Below the pieces are notes generated by a model that saw nothing but the letters and a program-made list of their open reading frames with translations, searched no databases and was not told the DNA's origin. Position numbers and translations under genes: made by a program. From contig CALRHK010000003.1 in the NCBI GenBank assembly GCA_943359475.1, positions 1-51,756 of the forward strand: a DNA stretch of 51,756 bases. Direction: 5' to 3'. Positions 18,117 to 28,326 of the stretch are shown here, piece by piece (within the stretch, counting starts at the first letter, position 1; each line of letters starts with the position of its first letter). The DNA is from Candidatus Nomurabacteria bacterium. Its GTDB lineage: Bacteria; Patescibacteriota; Minisyncoccia; Phycocordibacterales; UBA9973.

Positions 18117-18160
18117 ATAAAATAAAAATCCGCACGAAGGCGGAAAATTCCTTTGCCTTC
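18117..18160 (-). promoter_or_regulatory. Terminator-like hairpin in rpsA leader with competing upstream stem
   Basis: Minus strand TCCGCC-ttcg-tGCGGA-TTTTTATTTT next to the ATG; GAAGGC (plus 18155-18160 complement) can pair with GCCTTC inside the hairpin. Confidence 0.5.
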
Positions 18161-18364
18161 AGGTTCTCTCCGGATGTATTCCCGAAAAGTGTTATCCTAA
18201 ACGCGGGCCAAAGCCCTGCTAATAAAGTGATAACATAATAGCACAACCGACATTGGCTGTCTAGGCGTAAAGTTACGCACATATCAATTTGGTATTTTCC
18301 CAAACACATCCTAGAATAAAAGGGAATGTGTTTCATGTGGTTAAGTTTTAAGTTTAAGTGAGGA

Positions 18365-18393
18365 CAGTTGGCAATGCCGCTGTCCTCTTTTTT
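18365..18393 (+). terminator. Terminator-like hairpin
   Basis: GGACAG...CTGTCC followed by TCTTTTTT. Confidence 0.5.
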
Positions 18394-18421
18394 ATTGCGA
18401 AAATTTTGATATACTTTAAGT

Positions 18422-19051
18422 ATGATTCTCACATATCACGGAAAGCAGTTCTGGAAAATTCAGCAGGGCGATCTTGTCATTGCATTTAATCCAATTAGTA
18501 AAGATTCAAAATATAGCGGGAAAATTTCTCGTTTCGGTGCAGCGATTGCGCTCTCAACACTCAATCATCCAGACTATAATGGTGTCGAGACGGTGACCTA
18601 CGGTGAGACAGCACCTTTTGCGATTACCGGACCAGGTGATTACGAAGTCGGTGGCATTTTTATCAAAGGAATTCCAAGTGAGGCGGCTATTGGTGGTAAA
18701 AAATATATCAATACTATTTATACACTTACAGTAGATGAGATATCGATTTGTTTTCTTGGCGCTCTTACAAATCCAACTCTTTCAAACGAAGCAATTGAAG
18801 CAATAGACAGTGCTGACATTCTCTTCGTACCGGTAGGTGACGGAATTGACTCTCTTGCACCAAAAGATGCGTACAAGCTCGCAGTTGCAATTGAACCTCG
18901 TCTTATTGTGCCAATGGATTTTGCTGATGAGGATATTCGTACTTTTCTCAAAGAAGCTGGGCAAGATAAAACTGCACCAATTGAAAAGTTGACACTGAAG
19001 CGTAAAGATCTTGATGGTAAGGCTGGTGAAGTGGTGGTATTTAGTTCATAA
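18422..19051 (+). CDS. MBL-fold metallo-hydrolase-like protein (UlaG/L-like)
   Basis: MILTYHGKQFWKIQQGDLVIAFNP..., STLNHPDYNG, GPGDYEVGGI..KGI. Confidence 0.7.
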   Translation: MILTYHGKQFWKIQQGDLVIAFNPISKDSKYSGKISRFGAAIALSTLNHPDYNGVETVTYGETAPFAITGPGDYEVGGIFIKGIPSEAAIGGKKYINTIYTLTVDEISICFLGALTNPTLSNEAIEAIDSADILFVPVGDGIDSLAPKDAYKLAVAIEPRLIVPMDFADEDIRTFLKEAGQDKTAPIEKLTLKRKDLDGKAGEVVVFSS

Positions 19052-19059
19052 TAATTACT

Positions 19060-19371
19060 ATGAGAAAAATTATTCATACTATTAGACAAAAACCAGAATC
19101 AGTACGAAGATTTGTTGCAACCTCTTCGGCGTTAGTGATTACTTTGGCGATTGCATTTGTGTGGATTTCTACACTCGGTGTGCAAAACAAAATAACCGCA
19201 TCGAAGAAACAGGGAACAAATCCTTTTGCCTTGATTAAGAAGAGTTTTGAGAATGCATTCACAAAAACAGGTGGTAAAAATCAAGCAAACGCTCTTAGTG
19301 CAGTGCAGTCTGAAGAGAGTGATGTAACCGCGGTTACACTCACGCCCGATAGCGGTACAACCGGCCAATAG
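19060..19371 (+). CDS. Small single-TM hypothetical protein
   Basis: 103-aa ORF between the MBL protein and gyrA, followed by terminator 19397-19425. Confidence 0.5.
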   Translation: MRKIIHTIRQKPESVRRFVATSSALVITLAIAFVWISTLGVQNKITASKKQGTNPFALIKKSFENAFTKTGGKNQANALSAVQSEESDVTAVTLTPDSGTTGQ

Positions 19372-19396
19372 CCTTACGTACTAAGTCTCTTTTCCC

Positions 19397-19425
19397 ACAA
19401 AAAAGCACCTTTGGTGCTTTTTTTA
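19397..19425 (+). terminator. Rho-independent terminator
   Basis: AAAAAAGCACC-ttt-GGTGCTTTTTTT. Confidence 0.75.
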
Positions 19426-19456
19426 GTGATCAATTTATGCTATAATGGGTGTATAT

Positions 19457-21916
19457 ATGGCAAAACCCGAGCGCGAAGATAAACCCGAAATACCAGTCTC
19501 TGGCATACGTCCTGTTGGTATCGTGAGCGAAATGAAGGAGTCCTACATTAGCTATGCAATGTCGGTTATCACTTCGCGTGCACTTCCTGACATTCGCGAT
19601 GGTTTGAAGCCTGTTCACCGTCGTATTTTATTTTCTATGCATGAAATGGGTCTTACTGCAGGTGGGCGTTTTAGAAAATCTGCTGCAGTAGTGGGTGAGG
19701 TGCTCGGTAAATACCATCCACATGGTGATTCTGCTGTGTATGATTCTATGGTGGGTATGGCGCAGGAATTTACACTTCGCTATCCACTTATACTCGGTCA
19801 AGGTAACTTTGGCTCGATTGACGGTGATGCAGCAGCAGCCATGCGTTATACCGAAGCAAAGATGTCAAAAATTGCAGCGGAAGTTTTGAAAGACCTTGAA
19901 AAAGAAACTGTTGATTTTAGACCAAACTACGACGGAACTCGAAAAGAACCATCAGTGCTCCCAGCAGCAATCCCGACACTCCTTTTAAATGGAACACTTG
20001 GTATTGCGGTTGGTATGGCTACTAATATCCCTCCACACAATCTTACTGAAGTAATCGATGCAACCATTCACCTCATAGAAAACCCCGATGCAACAACTGA
20101 AGATCTCGCTGAATTTATCAAAGGACCAGATTTTCCAACTGGTGGCGTGGTCTACGGAACAAAGGATCTTTTGCACGCATATGCAACAGGTCGTGGTGGC
20201 GTAGTGACTCGTGGCGAAGCTGAAATTGTTGAGCTTAAGTCTGGTCAGTCACAAATAATTATTACTTCGCTTCCATATCGAGTAAACAAAGCTGATCTCA
20301 TTGTCTCTATTGTTGATCAAATCCGAGATAAAAAACTTGATGGTATTAAAGATATTCGGGATGAATCAACTCGTGATATTCGCGTAGTTATTGATCTTAA
20401 AAATGGTGCGCATCCCCAAAAAGTGCTCAACTACCTCTATCGCCATACGCAACTTGAGACTAATTTCAATTTTAATATGGTAGCACTCGTTGATGGCGTA
20501 CCTCAAACACTCTCGCTCAAATTGATGCTTGGTGAATTTATCGGACATAGACAAACAGTTGTCCGTCGTCGTGGGGAATATGACCTTCGTAAAGCAAAAG
20601 AACGAGAACATATCCTCCTTGGTCTTAAAAAAGCTCTCGATCACATTGATCGCGTCATTTCTGTAATTCGTGCCTCAAAAGATACTGCAACAGCGAAGTT
20701 TAATTTGATGAAGGAGTTCAAATTTTCTGATCTGCAAGCACAAGCAATCCTTGAAATGCGTTTGCAAAAACTCGCTGGTCTCGAGCGTAAGAACGTTGAG
20801 CTTGAATTGAAAGAAAAACAAGAACTTATTAAAGAACTTGAGACACTGCTTGCAAACCAAAAGAAAATGCTCAAAGTTATCTCAGAAGAACTTGGTGAAA
20901 TTAAAGAAAAGTATGGTGATGTACGACGCACTCGCGTTATTAAGTCTGGCGTCAAAGAAATTTCAGACGAAGATCTCATCCCCGAAAAGGAATCAGTGCT
21001 TGTCTTTACTGAGGGTGGATATGTAAAGCGTACCGATCCTTCTGAATACCGCAGTCAAAAGCGTGGCGGTGTTGGTGTTGTTGACCTCGAAACAAAAGAA
21101 GAAGATTTTGTAACGATTTTGCTCAATACCAATACACACAGTGATCTCCTCTTCTTTACCAATCTTGGTAAGGCATACCAAATAAAAATGTACGATATAC
21201 CAGAAGGACGTCGCGCAACAAAAGGCAAGTCAATCATGAACTTCCTCTCACTCACTGGTGATGAGAAGGTAACTTCAATTCTTGCAATTCCTAAAGCTGA
21301 GAAAGGGAAAATGGCATCATTATTGCTTGTCACCAAAGATGGCACTGCAAAAAAAGTTTCGTACGAACAGTTTAAAGATGTACGCCGCTCAGGTATTATT
21401 GCAATTCGTCTTGATAAAGGTGACGAACTCAAGTCAGCACATCTTGTAGAAAAAGGAGACACGGTCTCTCTCGTGACTGCAAAAGGTCAATCAATTCGAT
21501 TTAAAGAGTCAGATATTCGAGAAATGGGACGTACTGCAGGTGGTGTGCGTGCAATTAAGCTTGGCAAAGGTGATATTCTTGTTGGTGTTGATATTCTTCA
21601 TAAAGACAAAGAAAGCGAATCATATGTGCTCGTAATGAGTGCAAACGGTCTCGGTAAAAAAACCGCACTGAAGGAATATAAAATTCAAAAACGTGGTGGT
21701 TCTGGTATTAAAACTGCTAAAATTACCCCGAAAACAGGTGATCTCATTGTTGCAAAAGTTATTTCGAATGAAGAAGAGCTCATTGTTATGTCAAAGAAAG
21801 GGCAAGTCATTCGTGTTGCACTCGCGCAAGTTCCATCACTTGGACGACAAACACAAGGTGTGACAATTATGAAAATGCGACCAGGTGATGGTATTGCATC
21901 GCTCACCTGTCTCTAG
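19457..21916 (+). CDS. gyrA: DNA gyrase subunit A
   Basis: [46 protein letters not shown]-terminal beta-propeller blades. Confidence 0.95.
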   Translation: MAKPEREDKPEIPVSGIRPVGIVSEMKESYISYAMSVITSRALPDIRDGLKPVHRRILFSMHEMGLTAGGRFRKSAAVVGEVLGKYHPHGDSAVYDSMVGMAQEFTLRYPLILGQGNFGSIDGDAAAAMRYTEAKMSKIAAEVLKDLEKETVDFRPNYDGTRKEPSVLPAAIPTLLLNGTLGIAVGMATNIPPHNLTEVIDATIHLIENPDATTEDLAEFIKGPDFPTGGVVYGTKDLLHAYATGRGGVVTRGEAEIVELKSGQSQIIITSLPYRVNKADLIVSIVDQIRDKKLDGIKDIRDESTRDIRVVIDLKNGAHPQKVLNYLYRHTQLETNFNFNMVALVDGVPQTLSLKLMLGEFIGHRQTVVRRRGEYDLRKAKEREHILLGLKKALDHIDRVISVIRASKDTATAKFNLMKEFKFSDLQAQAILEMRLQKLAGLERKNVELELKEKQELIKELETLLANQKKMLKVISEELGEIKEKYGDVRRTRVIKSGVKEISDEDLIPEKESVLVFTEGGYVKRTDPSEYRSQKRGGVGVVDLETKEEDFVTILLNTNTHSDLLFFTNLGKAYQIKMYDIPEGRRATKGKSIMNFLSLTGDEKVTSILAIPKAEKGKMASLLLVTKDGTAKKVSYEQFKDVRRSGIIAIRLDKGDELKSAHLVEKGDTVSLVTAKGQSIRFKESDIREMGRTAGGVRAIKLGKGDILVGVDILHKDKESESYVLVMSANGLGKKTALKEYKIQKRGGSGIKTAKITPKTGDLIVAKVISNEEELIVMSKKGQVIRVALAQVPSLGRQTQGVTIMKMRPGDGIASLTCL

Positions 21917-21986
21917 TCTTCCACAGCTGTAAAATAAAAAAGTGTTATACTCAAAGAGTGGCAATAACCACTCTTTCTGTATTGTA

Positions 21987-22517
21987 ATGTTTAGTGATCC
22001 TGTAAAAATTATTTCGCAACTCGAAATCCACGACACTATGTCCGTGGCGGATTTAGGTGCCGGTTCTGGCGCCTATACTTTTGCAATTGCCGAGAGACTC
22101 AAAAACAAAGAAGGGAAAGTGTATGCACTTGAAGTGCAAAAAGACCTCGTTGGACGAATTAAAACTGAGGCAAGCACACGTCATCTTACCAATATTGAAA
22201 TACTGTGGGCCGATATCGAACAACCTGGTGGTACAAAATTGAGGGATCAATCAATAGATTTGGCGATTGTAGCAAATGTATTGTTTCAAGTCGAAGATAA
22301 AATTGGCTTTATTGAAGAAGTTCGACGTATTATAAAACCAGGTGCGCGAGTACTCGTGGTAGATTGGACTGACTCACATTCCAATATGGGGCCTCACAAA
22401 GAAATGGTTGTTACAGAACAAAACGCAAAAGAACTTTTCATGAAAAAAGGTTTTGTTTTTGAAAAAAATATCTTAGCAGGAAGCCATCATTATGGATTAG
22501 TATTTACAAAAGCATAA
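21987..22517 (+). CDS. Class I SAM-dependent methyltransferase
   Basis: SVADLGAGSGAYTFAIAERL, SIDLAIVANVLFQV. Confidence 0.85.
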   Translation: MFSDPVKIISQLEIHDTMSVADLGAGSGAYTFAIAERLKNKEGKVYALEVQKDLVGRIKTEASTRHLTNIEILWADIEQPGGTKLRDQSIDLAIVANVLFQVEDKIGFIEEVRRIIKPGARVLVVDWTDSHSNMGPHKEMVVTEQNAKELFMKKGFVFEKNILAGSHHYGLVFTKA

Positions 22518-22519
22518 CT

Positions 22520-23845
22520 ATGAAAGGCTCATCTACATTCCAAGTGGTAATTATGATTGTTATGATAATCGGTATTGTTTTTGCTGTTGCAGTCTTTTCA
22601 GGATTTATAAAATTTGGATCAAAATCGAGCACCGCAGTGACAGGATCAGTGTCAGTCTGGGGAGAACTTCCACGGCAAGTTGTTGCAGAATATTTCACAA
22701 CGTTAAATACACAAAACCAGGATTTGAAGATTACGTATACAGAAGTGCCAAGCGAAAATTTTGACCAGACGGTCCTCGAGGCGCTTGCATCTGGCAAGGG
22801 TCCTGATGTAGTACTTATTACCGAGGATATGCTTTTGAAATACAAGGATAAGGCATTTATGATCCCGTTTACGAGTTATAGCGAGGGTCAAATTAAAACG
22901 AATTTTATTCGTGAAGCGGAACTTTTGATTACAAAAGATGGGCTCTTGGGGTTTCCAGTTACTGTTGATCCTCTCGTATTGTATTACAACCGCGACCTCT
23001 TTGATAAAGCTGGAATTGCAGTCCCACCAAAGAATTGGGATGAGATTAAAAATCTAGTACCACTTCTTACAACGATAGACAAAGGAAACTTTTCTGTAAA
23101 ACAAAGCGCACTTCCATTTGGTGATTTTGATAATATTTCCCACGCAAAAGAAATTATTACTGCACTTTTATTGCAAACAGGAAACCCTCTCTATAAAAAG
23201 GATATTTCTGATTACTTCATACCAACTTTTAAAGAAACCTATAATCCAAAACATACATCAATAAACGTACTTGATTTCTATACTTCATTTGCAAGTCCTA
23301 CAAATGAACTCTATACATGGAATCGCGGACTCCCAAATTCAGAACAACAGTTTCTTGTAGGCAAATCAGCTATGTATATAGGCTATGCAAGCGAGCTTTT
23401 TGCATTGCAACAAAAAAATCCAAATTTCAATTTTGACGTAGTCTCATTTCCGCAAATTGCAGATGCAACAAGCGCAGTAACGTATGGCAAAATGCTTTCA
23501 GCAGTAGTAATCAAGAGTACAAAAAATGTTGCAGCTGCATATTACACTGCAGCACTTCTCTCTGGTGTTGATGCGCAAAAATATCTTTCTGAAAAACTCT
23601 CAGTACCACCAGTACGTCGTGATTTGCTCGCGATTCGACCTTCGCAAACGTATGCACAGGTTTTTTATAATGGCGCGCTGACAGCACGGTCATGGATTGA
23701 TCCAAATACCGTAATGAGTGCTAAAATCTTTCGTGATATGATTACTACAATTAACTCAGGAAGCAATTCTTCCGAGGCAGCACTCAGTAATGTCGATGCG
23801 GCACTCGGTCAACTCTTTATGGCAGTAGCAGCAACACAACAATAA
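22520..23845 (+). CDS. Extracellular solute-binding protein (ABC sugar-type), N-terminal TM anchor
   Basis: VSVWGELP, GKGPDVVLITEDMLLKY, FPVTVDPLVLYYNRDLFDKAGIAVPPKNWDEI. Confidence 0.85.
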   Translation: MKGSSTFQVVIMIVMIIGIVFAVAVFSGFIKFGSKSSTAVTGSVSVWGELPRQVVAEYFTTLNTQNQDLKITYTEVPSENFDQTVLEALASGKGPDVVLITEDMLLKYKDKAFMIPFTSYSEGQIKTNFIREAELLITKDGLLGFPVTVDPLVLYYNRDLFDKAGIAVPPKNWDEIKNLVPLLTTIDKGNFSVKQSALPFGDFDNISHAKEIITALLLQTGNPLYKKDISDYFIPTFKETYNPKHTSINVLDFYTSFASPTNELYTWNRGLPNSEQQFLVGKSAMYIGYASELFALQQKNPNFNFDVVSFPQIADATSAVTYGKMLSAVVIKSTKNVAAAYYTAALLSGVDAQKYLSEKLSVPPVRRDLLAIRPSQTYAQVFYNGALTARSWIDPNTVMSAKIFRDMITTINSGSNSSEAALSNVDAALGQLFMAVAATQQ

Positions 23846-23848
23846 AAT

Positions 23849-24238
23849 ATGAGTATTCAAAGATACAAAAGAAGAATTGTAAAAGGGGTTGCAGTAGTTA
23901 TTTTCTACTCCCTCGCACTTTCGCGTGTACATGCAGCAGGATTGGTACCTTGTGGTGGAAGTGGAGAGCCAGACTGTGACTTTAATCAACTGATGGTGCT
24001 TATCGATAAAATTATAAAGTTCATGCTCTTTGATCTTTCGATACCACTTGCTGCAGTCTTGTTTGCATACGCTGGATATTTGTTAATGACGAGTGGAGAT
24101 AACAGCGGCAAACGCACTCGTGCAAAAGGTTTATTTATGAGTGTAGGTATCGGACTCGTGATAGCACTCGCAGCATGGCTCATAATTGAAACCATTTTAT
24201 CAACACTCGGCTACGATGGGAGCTGGATTGGTTTTTAG
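23849..24238 (+). CDS. Small two-TM pilin-like (VirB2/TrbC-like) protein 1
   Basis: Signal peptide; two TM helices separated by a polar GDNSGKRTRAK turn. Confidence 0.55.
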   Translation: MSIQRYKRRIVKGVAVVIFYSLALSRVHAAGLVPCGGSGEPDCDFNQLMVLIDKIIKFMLFDLSIPLAAVLFAYAGYLLMTSGDNSGKRTRAKGLFMSVGIGLVIALAAWLIIETILSTLGYDGSWIGF

Positions 24239-24258
24239 GATAACGTATACTTAACTAT

Positions 24259-24711
24259 ATGCTTCGTAAAATAAAAACGATTTTCATCTTGTATCCGCTT
24301 CTTTTGGTAACACTCTTTGCACCTGCAGGGATTCTACTTGCGCAATTTCAAGGTGGTACGGGAACAGGTAATGGAACAGGTACTGGCACCGGAACAGGTA
24401 CTGGTACGGGAACGGGTAGTGGAACAGGTGTGAGTGGTCTTAATGTGACGTTACAAAATCCTATCACTGCAAATAATTTTCAAGAATTTGTACAAAAAAT
24501 ACTCGATATTGTGCTTGCAGTAGGTATTCCAATTGTTGCACTCTTTATCATCTATTCTGGTTTTCTTTTTGTTCAGGCGCAGGGTAATCCCGACAAACTT
24601 AAAGTTGCAAAAAGTACTTTTATTTGGACGTGTGTTGGTGCAGCAGTATTACTCGGGTGTTGGGTAATCGCCAATGCGATTGGGGGTACTATTAATGAAC
24701 TACGAAACTAA
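24259..24711 (+). CDS. Small two-TM pilin-like protein 2 with Gly-Thr repeat
   Basis: FQGGTGTGNGTGTGTGTGTGTGTGSGTG then two TMs; QGNPDKLKVAK turn. Confidence 0.6.
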   Translation: MLRKIKTIFILYPLLLVTLFAPAGILLAQFQGGTGTGNGTGTGTGTGTGTGTGSGTGVSGLNVTLQNPITANNFQEFVQKILDIVLAVGIPIVALFIIYSGFLFVQAQGNPDKLKVAKSTFIWTCVGAAVLLGCWVIANAIGGTINELRN

Positions 24712-24715
24712 TATG

Positions 24716-25093
24716 AAAAAAAATATACTTAGACTTGTGTCTCTTGTATTCACATCACTACCACTCGGAGCACTCGCTGCACAAACAACGACAGCATCTG
24801 CGTCATGTTCATCATCGTTGAATTCTGTTGCAGATTTTTTCAATTTTATTACATGTCTCATAAGTCGCTCAGTCATCCCGCTTTTGTTTACTGTGGCAAT
24901 AATGATCTTTGTGTATGGCGTAATGAAATATATTGCCAACGGCGCCGATGAAGCAAAGCGTGAAGAGGGAAGAAAATTCATGCTGTGGGGAATCATTGCA
25001 TTTTTTGTCATGATTTCAGTATGGGGACTTGTCGGTATCTTGCGGGATACCTTTGGCGTGCATAACGTTATACCACAACTGCCTCAGCAGTAG
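24716..25093 (+). CDS. Small two-TM pilin-like protein 3
   Basis: Signal peptide; VYGVMKYIANGADEAKREEGRKFMLWGIIAFFVMISVWGLV. Confidence 0.6.
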   Translation, partial: KKNILRLVSLVFTSLPLGALAAQTTTASASCSSSLNSVADFFNFITCLISRSVIPLLFTVAIMIFVYGVMKYIANGADEAKREEGRKFMLWGIIAFFVMISVWGLVGILRDTFGVHNVIPQLPQQ

Positions 25094-25203
25094 CCCTCTC
25101 CACAGAGGGGCTTGCGGTTAGTGTGGTAGTTGATAAAATAGACATATACGCAAATTAGTTCGTACCGCGTGCATTATTAATAATTACTAGTAATCATTTA
25201 TAT

Positions 25204-25548
25204 ATGAAGAATTTCGTAAAAAATGTGCTCACGTTTGGCGTGCTCCTTATGCCAACTTTTGCGTTTGCAACACCACTTGAAGATTTGGTGATTCGAACAA
25301 AGTCATTGGTAAACCTTATTATTCCACTCTTGGTTTCTGTCGCAATTGCATACTTTATCTTTTCTGTTATTAAGTATGTTGGTGCAAAAGATGAAGAGAC
25401 TCGTGCTGATGGACGCAAGATGATGATTAATGCAATTATTGCACTTTTCGTTGTTCTTACTCTCTGGGGTTTGGTACGCTTTATTCAACAGAGTCTTGGT
25501 GTATCAAGTGGACAAATAAACTCAAGCGAACTTCCAAACGTAAACTAA
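25204..25548 (+). CDS. Small two-TM pilin-like protein 4
   Basis: Signal peptide; FSVIKYVGAKDEETRADGRKMMINAIIALFVVLTLWGLV. Confidence 0.6.
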   Translation: MKNFVKNVLTFGVLLMPTFAFATPLEDLVIRTKSLVNLIIPLLVSVAIAYFIFSVIKYVGAKDEETRADGRKMMINAIIALFVVLTLWGLVRFIQQSLGVSSGQINSSELPNVN

Positions 25549-25549
25549 T

Positions 25550-25852
25550 TTGTTTGTTATGCTTGCACTCTTTGCGAATCAAGCGTATGCCGATATTGGC
25601 TCGCTCATGAAAAAGGTAAATAAGGTTCTTATAAACCCGTTTATTGTTTTTCTGTTCGCACTCGCACTTGTGTATTTCTTGTACGGTCTTGTAGCGTTTA
25701 TTGCAAGTCCTGAAAATGCTGAGAAACGAGAAGAAGGGAAGCAACACATGATCTGGGGTGTCATTGGGATGTTTATCATGATGGCGGTATTCACTATCAT
25801 GCAAATACTTGCCAATACTCTCGGTTCCACTATTACCATTCCACACAATTAA
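25550..25852 (+). CDS. Small two-TM pilin-like protein 5
   Basis: LYGLVAFIASPENAEKREEGKQHMIWGVIGMFIMMAVFTIM; TTG 25550 or ATG 25559 start. Confidence 0.6.
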   Translation: MFVMLALFANQAYADIGSLMKKVNKVLINPFIVFLFALALVYFLYGLVAFIASPENAEKREEGKQHMIWGVIGMFIMMAVFTIMQILANTLGSTITIPHN

Positions 25853-25880
25853 AAAACCGCCTTCGGGCGGTTTTTTGTTA
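25853..25880. terminator. Rho-independent terminator
   Basis: AAAAAACCGCC-ttc-GGGCGGTTTTTT. Confidence 0.75.
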
Positions 25881-25926
25881 TATAAAAAAGGATTCCTTTT
25901 GGGAATCCTTTTGAAACGAACGTTTA

Positions 25927-26991
25927 CTACTTTCTCTTTTCGGCGTTATCGATCGCCTTGTTGATTTGTGCACCGGTGACTACACCCTTTGTGATTGGAC
26001 TTGACGGGTCAGATCCACCTGTTGCACCAAGAGGAGGGCGCCCCTCATCCCAGGAAATGAATACCTCGGATGTTGATTTGGAAGGAGCAATATTATTGCG
26101 ATTGCGTTGTTGCATATCTGCGGCTTCGCGAATTGCTTTGTTGCTTGTTCCAATCGGTTTTTCGGGGTTTGCATCTTTACCAAGCGCAAGACGGTTTGCA
26201 TTAACCAGGAGGGTCTCGGTATCAATTTTTTCTGCCTCACGCTCGACGAGCTCTCGTGCAGGCGCTTGGGCTGTTTTCATCATTACAGAATCTGTTGCAA
26301 TTATCCCAGTAATTTTGATTGAGATAATCTCGATACCCCAGCGTTTGATTGCCATTGAATCTCGTGGTTCTTCGTTACGAAACTCGTCACGAAGTGCATT
26401 TTCGAGTTCTTGGTTGGCGTTGAGAAATGCTCTCCAGTCTCCGATACTTGCTTGTCCAGAGCCAGAATATTTTTTTGCCTGTTTTCTCAAAAAGCTTTTC
26501 ACAAAATTCTTCAGCTGGCTATCGCGGGTAGCATCATCGATTTCTAAACTTTGTTTCGTGTCGATGATTTTAAAACCAACTGCGCAGTCAACTTTCATTT
26601 GAACCGAATCGCCTGTGATAATTTCATTATCTGAAATACAGGCTTCGACCTCCTCCTTTATTTCGCGAATCATAATTCGCTCGATGTGGGGGAGTGTAAA
26701 TGCAACTCCTTCGTCCGAGTACTCATCAGTACGCTTACCGAAACGTAAGTAGGTGCCACGGTGTACAACAGGTATGTTGTTATAGCTCTCAGCAAATAAA
26801 TAAATGATGAGGCATACTAACGTTGACCATAGAGCAATTGTTGCAAGGGTGGTAGAGTTAGTCGCAAATTTAACAAATACAGAGACCAATAACGATATAA
26901 CTATACTTGCCGCAAAGATTGCGATGGAGACAAAGATAAGACTGGTAACCCAGTCTCTTTTTGTACCAGGTGTTGTTACTTTATTTTCCAT
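25927..26991 (-). CDS. SPFH/band-7 domain membrane protein
   Basis: VVHRGTYLRFGKRTDEYSDEGVAFTLPHIE...; WGIEIISIKITGI. Confidence 0.75.
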   Translation of the reverse strand: MENKVTTPGTKRDWVTSLIFVSIAIFAASIVISLLVSVFVKFATNSTTLATIALWSTLVCLIIYLFAESYNNIPVVHRGTYLRFGKRTDEYSDEGVAFTLPHIERIMIREIKEEVEACISDNEIITGDSVQMKVDCAVGFKIIDTKQSLEIDDATRDSQLKNFVKSFLRKQAKKYSGSGQASIGDWRAFLNANQELENALRDEFRNEEPRDSMAIKRWGIEIISIKITGIIATDSVMMKTAQAPARELVEREAEKIDTETLLVNANRLALGKDANPEKPIGTSNKAIREAADMQQRNRNNIAPSKSTSEVFISWDEGRPPLGATGGSDPSSPITKGVVTGAQINKAIDNAEKRK

Positions 26992-27077
26992 GTGAATGAT
27001 CTTTTTAGATATTATACACCAGAAAATAAAAAAAGTCAAGCAAAGCGCTTGACTTTTACCCTTATAAATAAAGGGAA

Positions 27078-27551
27078 TCACTTGTAAATGATGTTGTAAA
27101 TTGAGATATTTCCACTAGAACCTTTATAAACCTTAAACCAAAGTTTTCGGTTTAGTTCAGTATCAGGTATCGGATCAACACCATCGGGGCCACATTTGTA
27201 CTCATTTCCAGCCGCATCGCGAATCATCACATAGTCTCCAGTGTCATACAGGAAGTGGAGTCCTCTGACTTCATTCCACTGTGGTGCGCTTGGGTACTCA
27301 GAAGTTAATGCAAAGCTTCTCGGTTGTAAATGAGGATCTTCGGTAGCTGAAACTGTTGTTCTGTTGTCTGTCGTCGAGTCATTCTTGTTTGAGATATATC
27401 TCACAGACAGCCAGATTATTGCGATTCCCAGAATACCACCGAGAATCCATTTCAACCACTTTTTTATTGTGGTTGTGTCCACTTTCTCAACTTGTTTTTC
27501 TGTTCTTTCGTTGACGTTGTCTTTTCCAGTATCTTTTTTTACTGTTGCCAT
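27078..27551 (-). CDS. Single-TM hypothetical protein
   Basis: 157-aa ORF; minus-strand terminator AAAAGTCAAGCgctttGCTTGACTTTTT follows. Confidence 0.5.
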   Translation of the reverse strand: MATVKKDTGKDNVNERTEKQVEKVDTTTIKKWLKWILGGILGIAIIWLSVRYISNKNDSTTDNRTTVSATEDPHLQPRSFALTSEYPSAPQWNEVRGLHFLYDTGDYVMIRDAAGNEYKCGPDGVDPIPDTELNRKLWFKVYKGSSGNISIYNIIYK

Positions 27552-27713
27552 TTTATATAAGGTTTTGGTGTACGATTGATTAACTTCATTATATCACTAA
27601 TATATATAAAAGTCAATAGGTTGGAGGGTTATAAAAGAGTGTAAATACTGGATTATTTGCCCTTATTATGTATAATTGTTGGTGCGTACTCGCTTTCTAA
27701 ATAAGCAACTTAT

Positions 27714-27786
27714 GCGCCCGTAGCTCAGTCGGTAGAGCAGTTGCCTCTTAAGCAAACGGTCGGAGGTTCGAATCCTCCCGGGCGCA
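27714..27786 (+). tRNA. tRNA-Lys (CTT)
   Basis: Acceptor GCGCCCG/CGGGCGC; anticodon loop CTCTTAA; GGTTCGAATCC T-arm. Confidence 0.93.
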
Positions 27787-27815
27787 CATAGGTATCTGTT
27801 GTGGATACAAGAAAT

Positions 27816-27899
27816 GCCGGGGTGGCGAAATTGGCAGACGCACTTGCCTTAGGAGCAAGCGGAAGTAATTCCATGGAGGTTCAAGTCCTCTCCCCGGCA
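27816..27899 (+). tRNA. tRNA-Leu (TAG)
   Basis: Acceptor GCCGGGG/CCCCGGC; anticodon arm CTTGC-CTTAGGA-GCAAG; long variable arm. Confidence 0.93.
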
Positions 27900-28070
27900 C
27901 ACGCACTGTGTGTGCGAGACTTGAAAGGCGGAGCGATGTCGAGCCAGCAGGCGAGACCGCGAGCCGGGGTCGAGAAAGTATACGAGCGTCGGCGAGTATA
28001 CTATTCGTGACCAAGTCCTCTCCCCGGCACACGCACTGTGTGTGCGAGACTTGAAAGGCGGAGCGATGTC
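27882..28070 (+). repeat. Post-tRNA-Leu(TAG) element with duplicated tRNA 3' end
   Basis: 27882-27940 and 28012-28070 are identical (59 nt, offset 130); core hairpin AGTATA-CGAGCGTCGGCGAG-TATACT at 27977-28002. Confidence 0.9.
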
Positions 28071-28095
28071 TTTCGTTGTGTTGGTGGAAATGAAT

Positions 28096-28167
28096 GGCCT
28101 AGTCGTCAAGTGGTAAGACAAGAGTCTGCAAAACTCTTATACGGCGGTTCGATTCCGCCCTAGGCCT
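28096..28167 (+). tRNA. tRNA-Cys (GCA)
   Basis: Acceptor GGCCTAG/CTAGGCC; anticodon arm AGAGT-CTGCAAA-ACTCT. Confidence 0.93.
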
Positions 28168-28312
28168 CAAAGGAAAAGCTAAGCTTTTTCTTGCGGGATC
28201 GAACGACCGGAGCGGGGCACCCATCGAGTACGATGGGTCGCGAGGTGGGGTAGCGAAATTTTACGAGCGACGGCGAGTAAAATATTCGTGACTCGATTCC
28301 GCCCTAGGCCTC
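28149..28312 (+). repeat. Post-tRNA-Cys element with duplicated tRNA 3' end
   Basis: TCGATTCCGCCCTAGGCCTC at 28149-28168 and 28293-28312; core hairpin ATTTTA-CGAGCGACGGCGAG-TAAAAT at 28258-28283. Confidence 0.9.
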
Positions 28313-28326
28313 CCACATTTAAATAT

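Noticed and set aside
18165-18395. Plus-strand ncRNA between rpsA and the MBL gene
   Set aside because: No convincing plus-strand promoter; better explained as the minus-strand rpsA promoter/leader plus a terminator-like hairpin.
20366-21462. Antisense ORFs in gyrA (20366..20644, 20641..20979, 21055..21462)
   Set aside because: Shadow ORFs opposite unmistakable GyrA sequence.
25958-26602. 214-aa plus-strand ORF opposite the SPFH gene
   Set aside because: Ser/Arg-rich shadow translation; the minus strand has a coherent band-7 protein.
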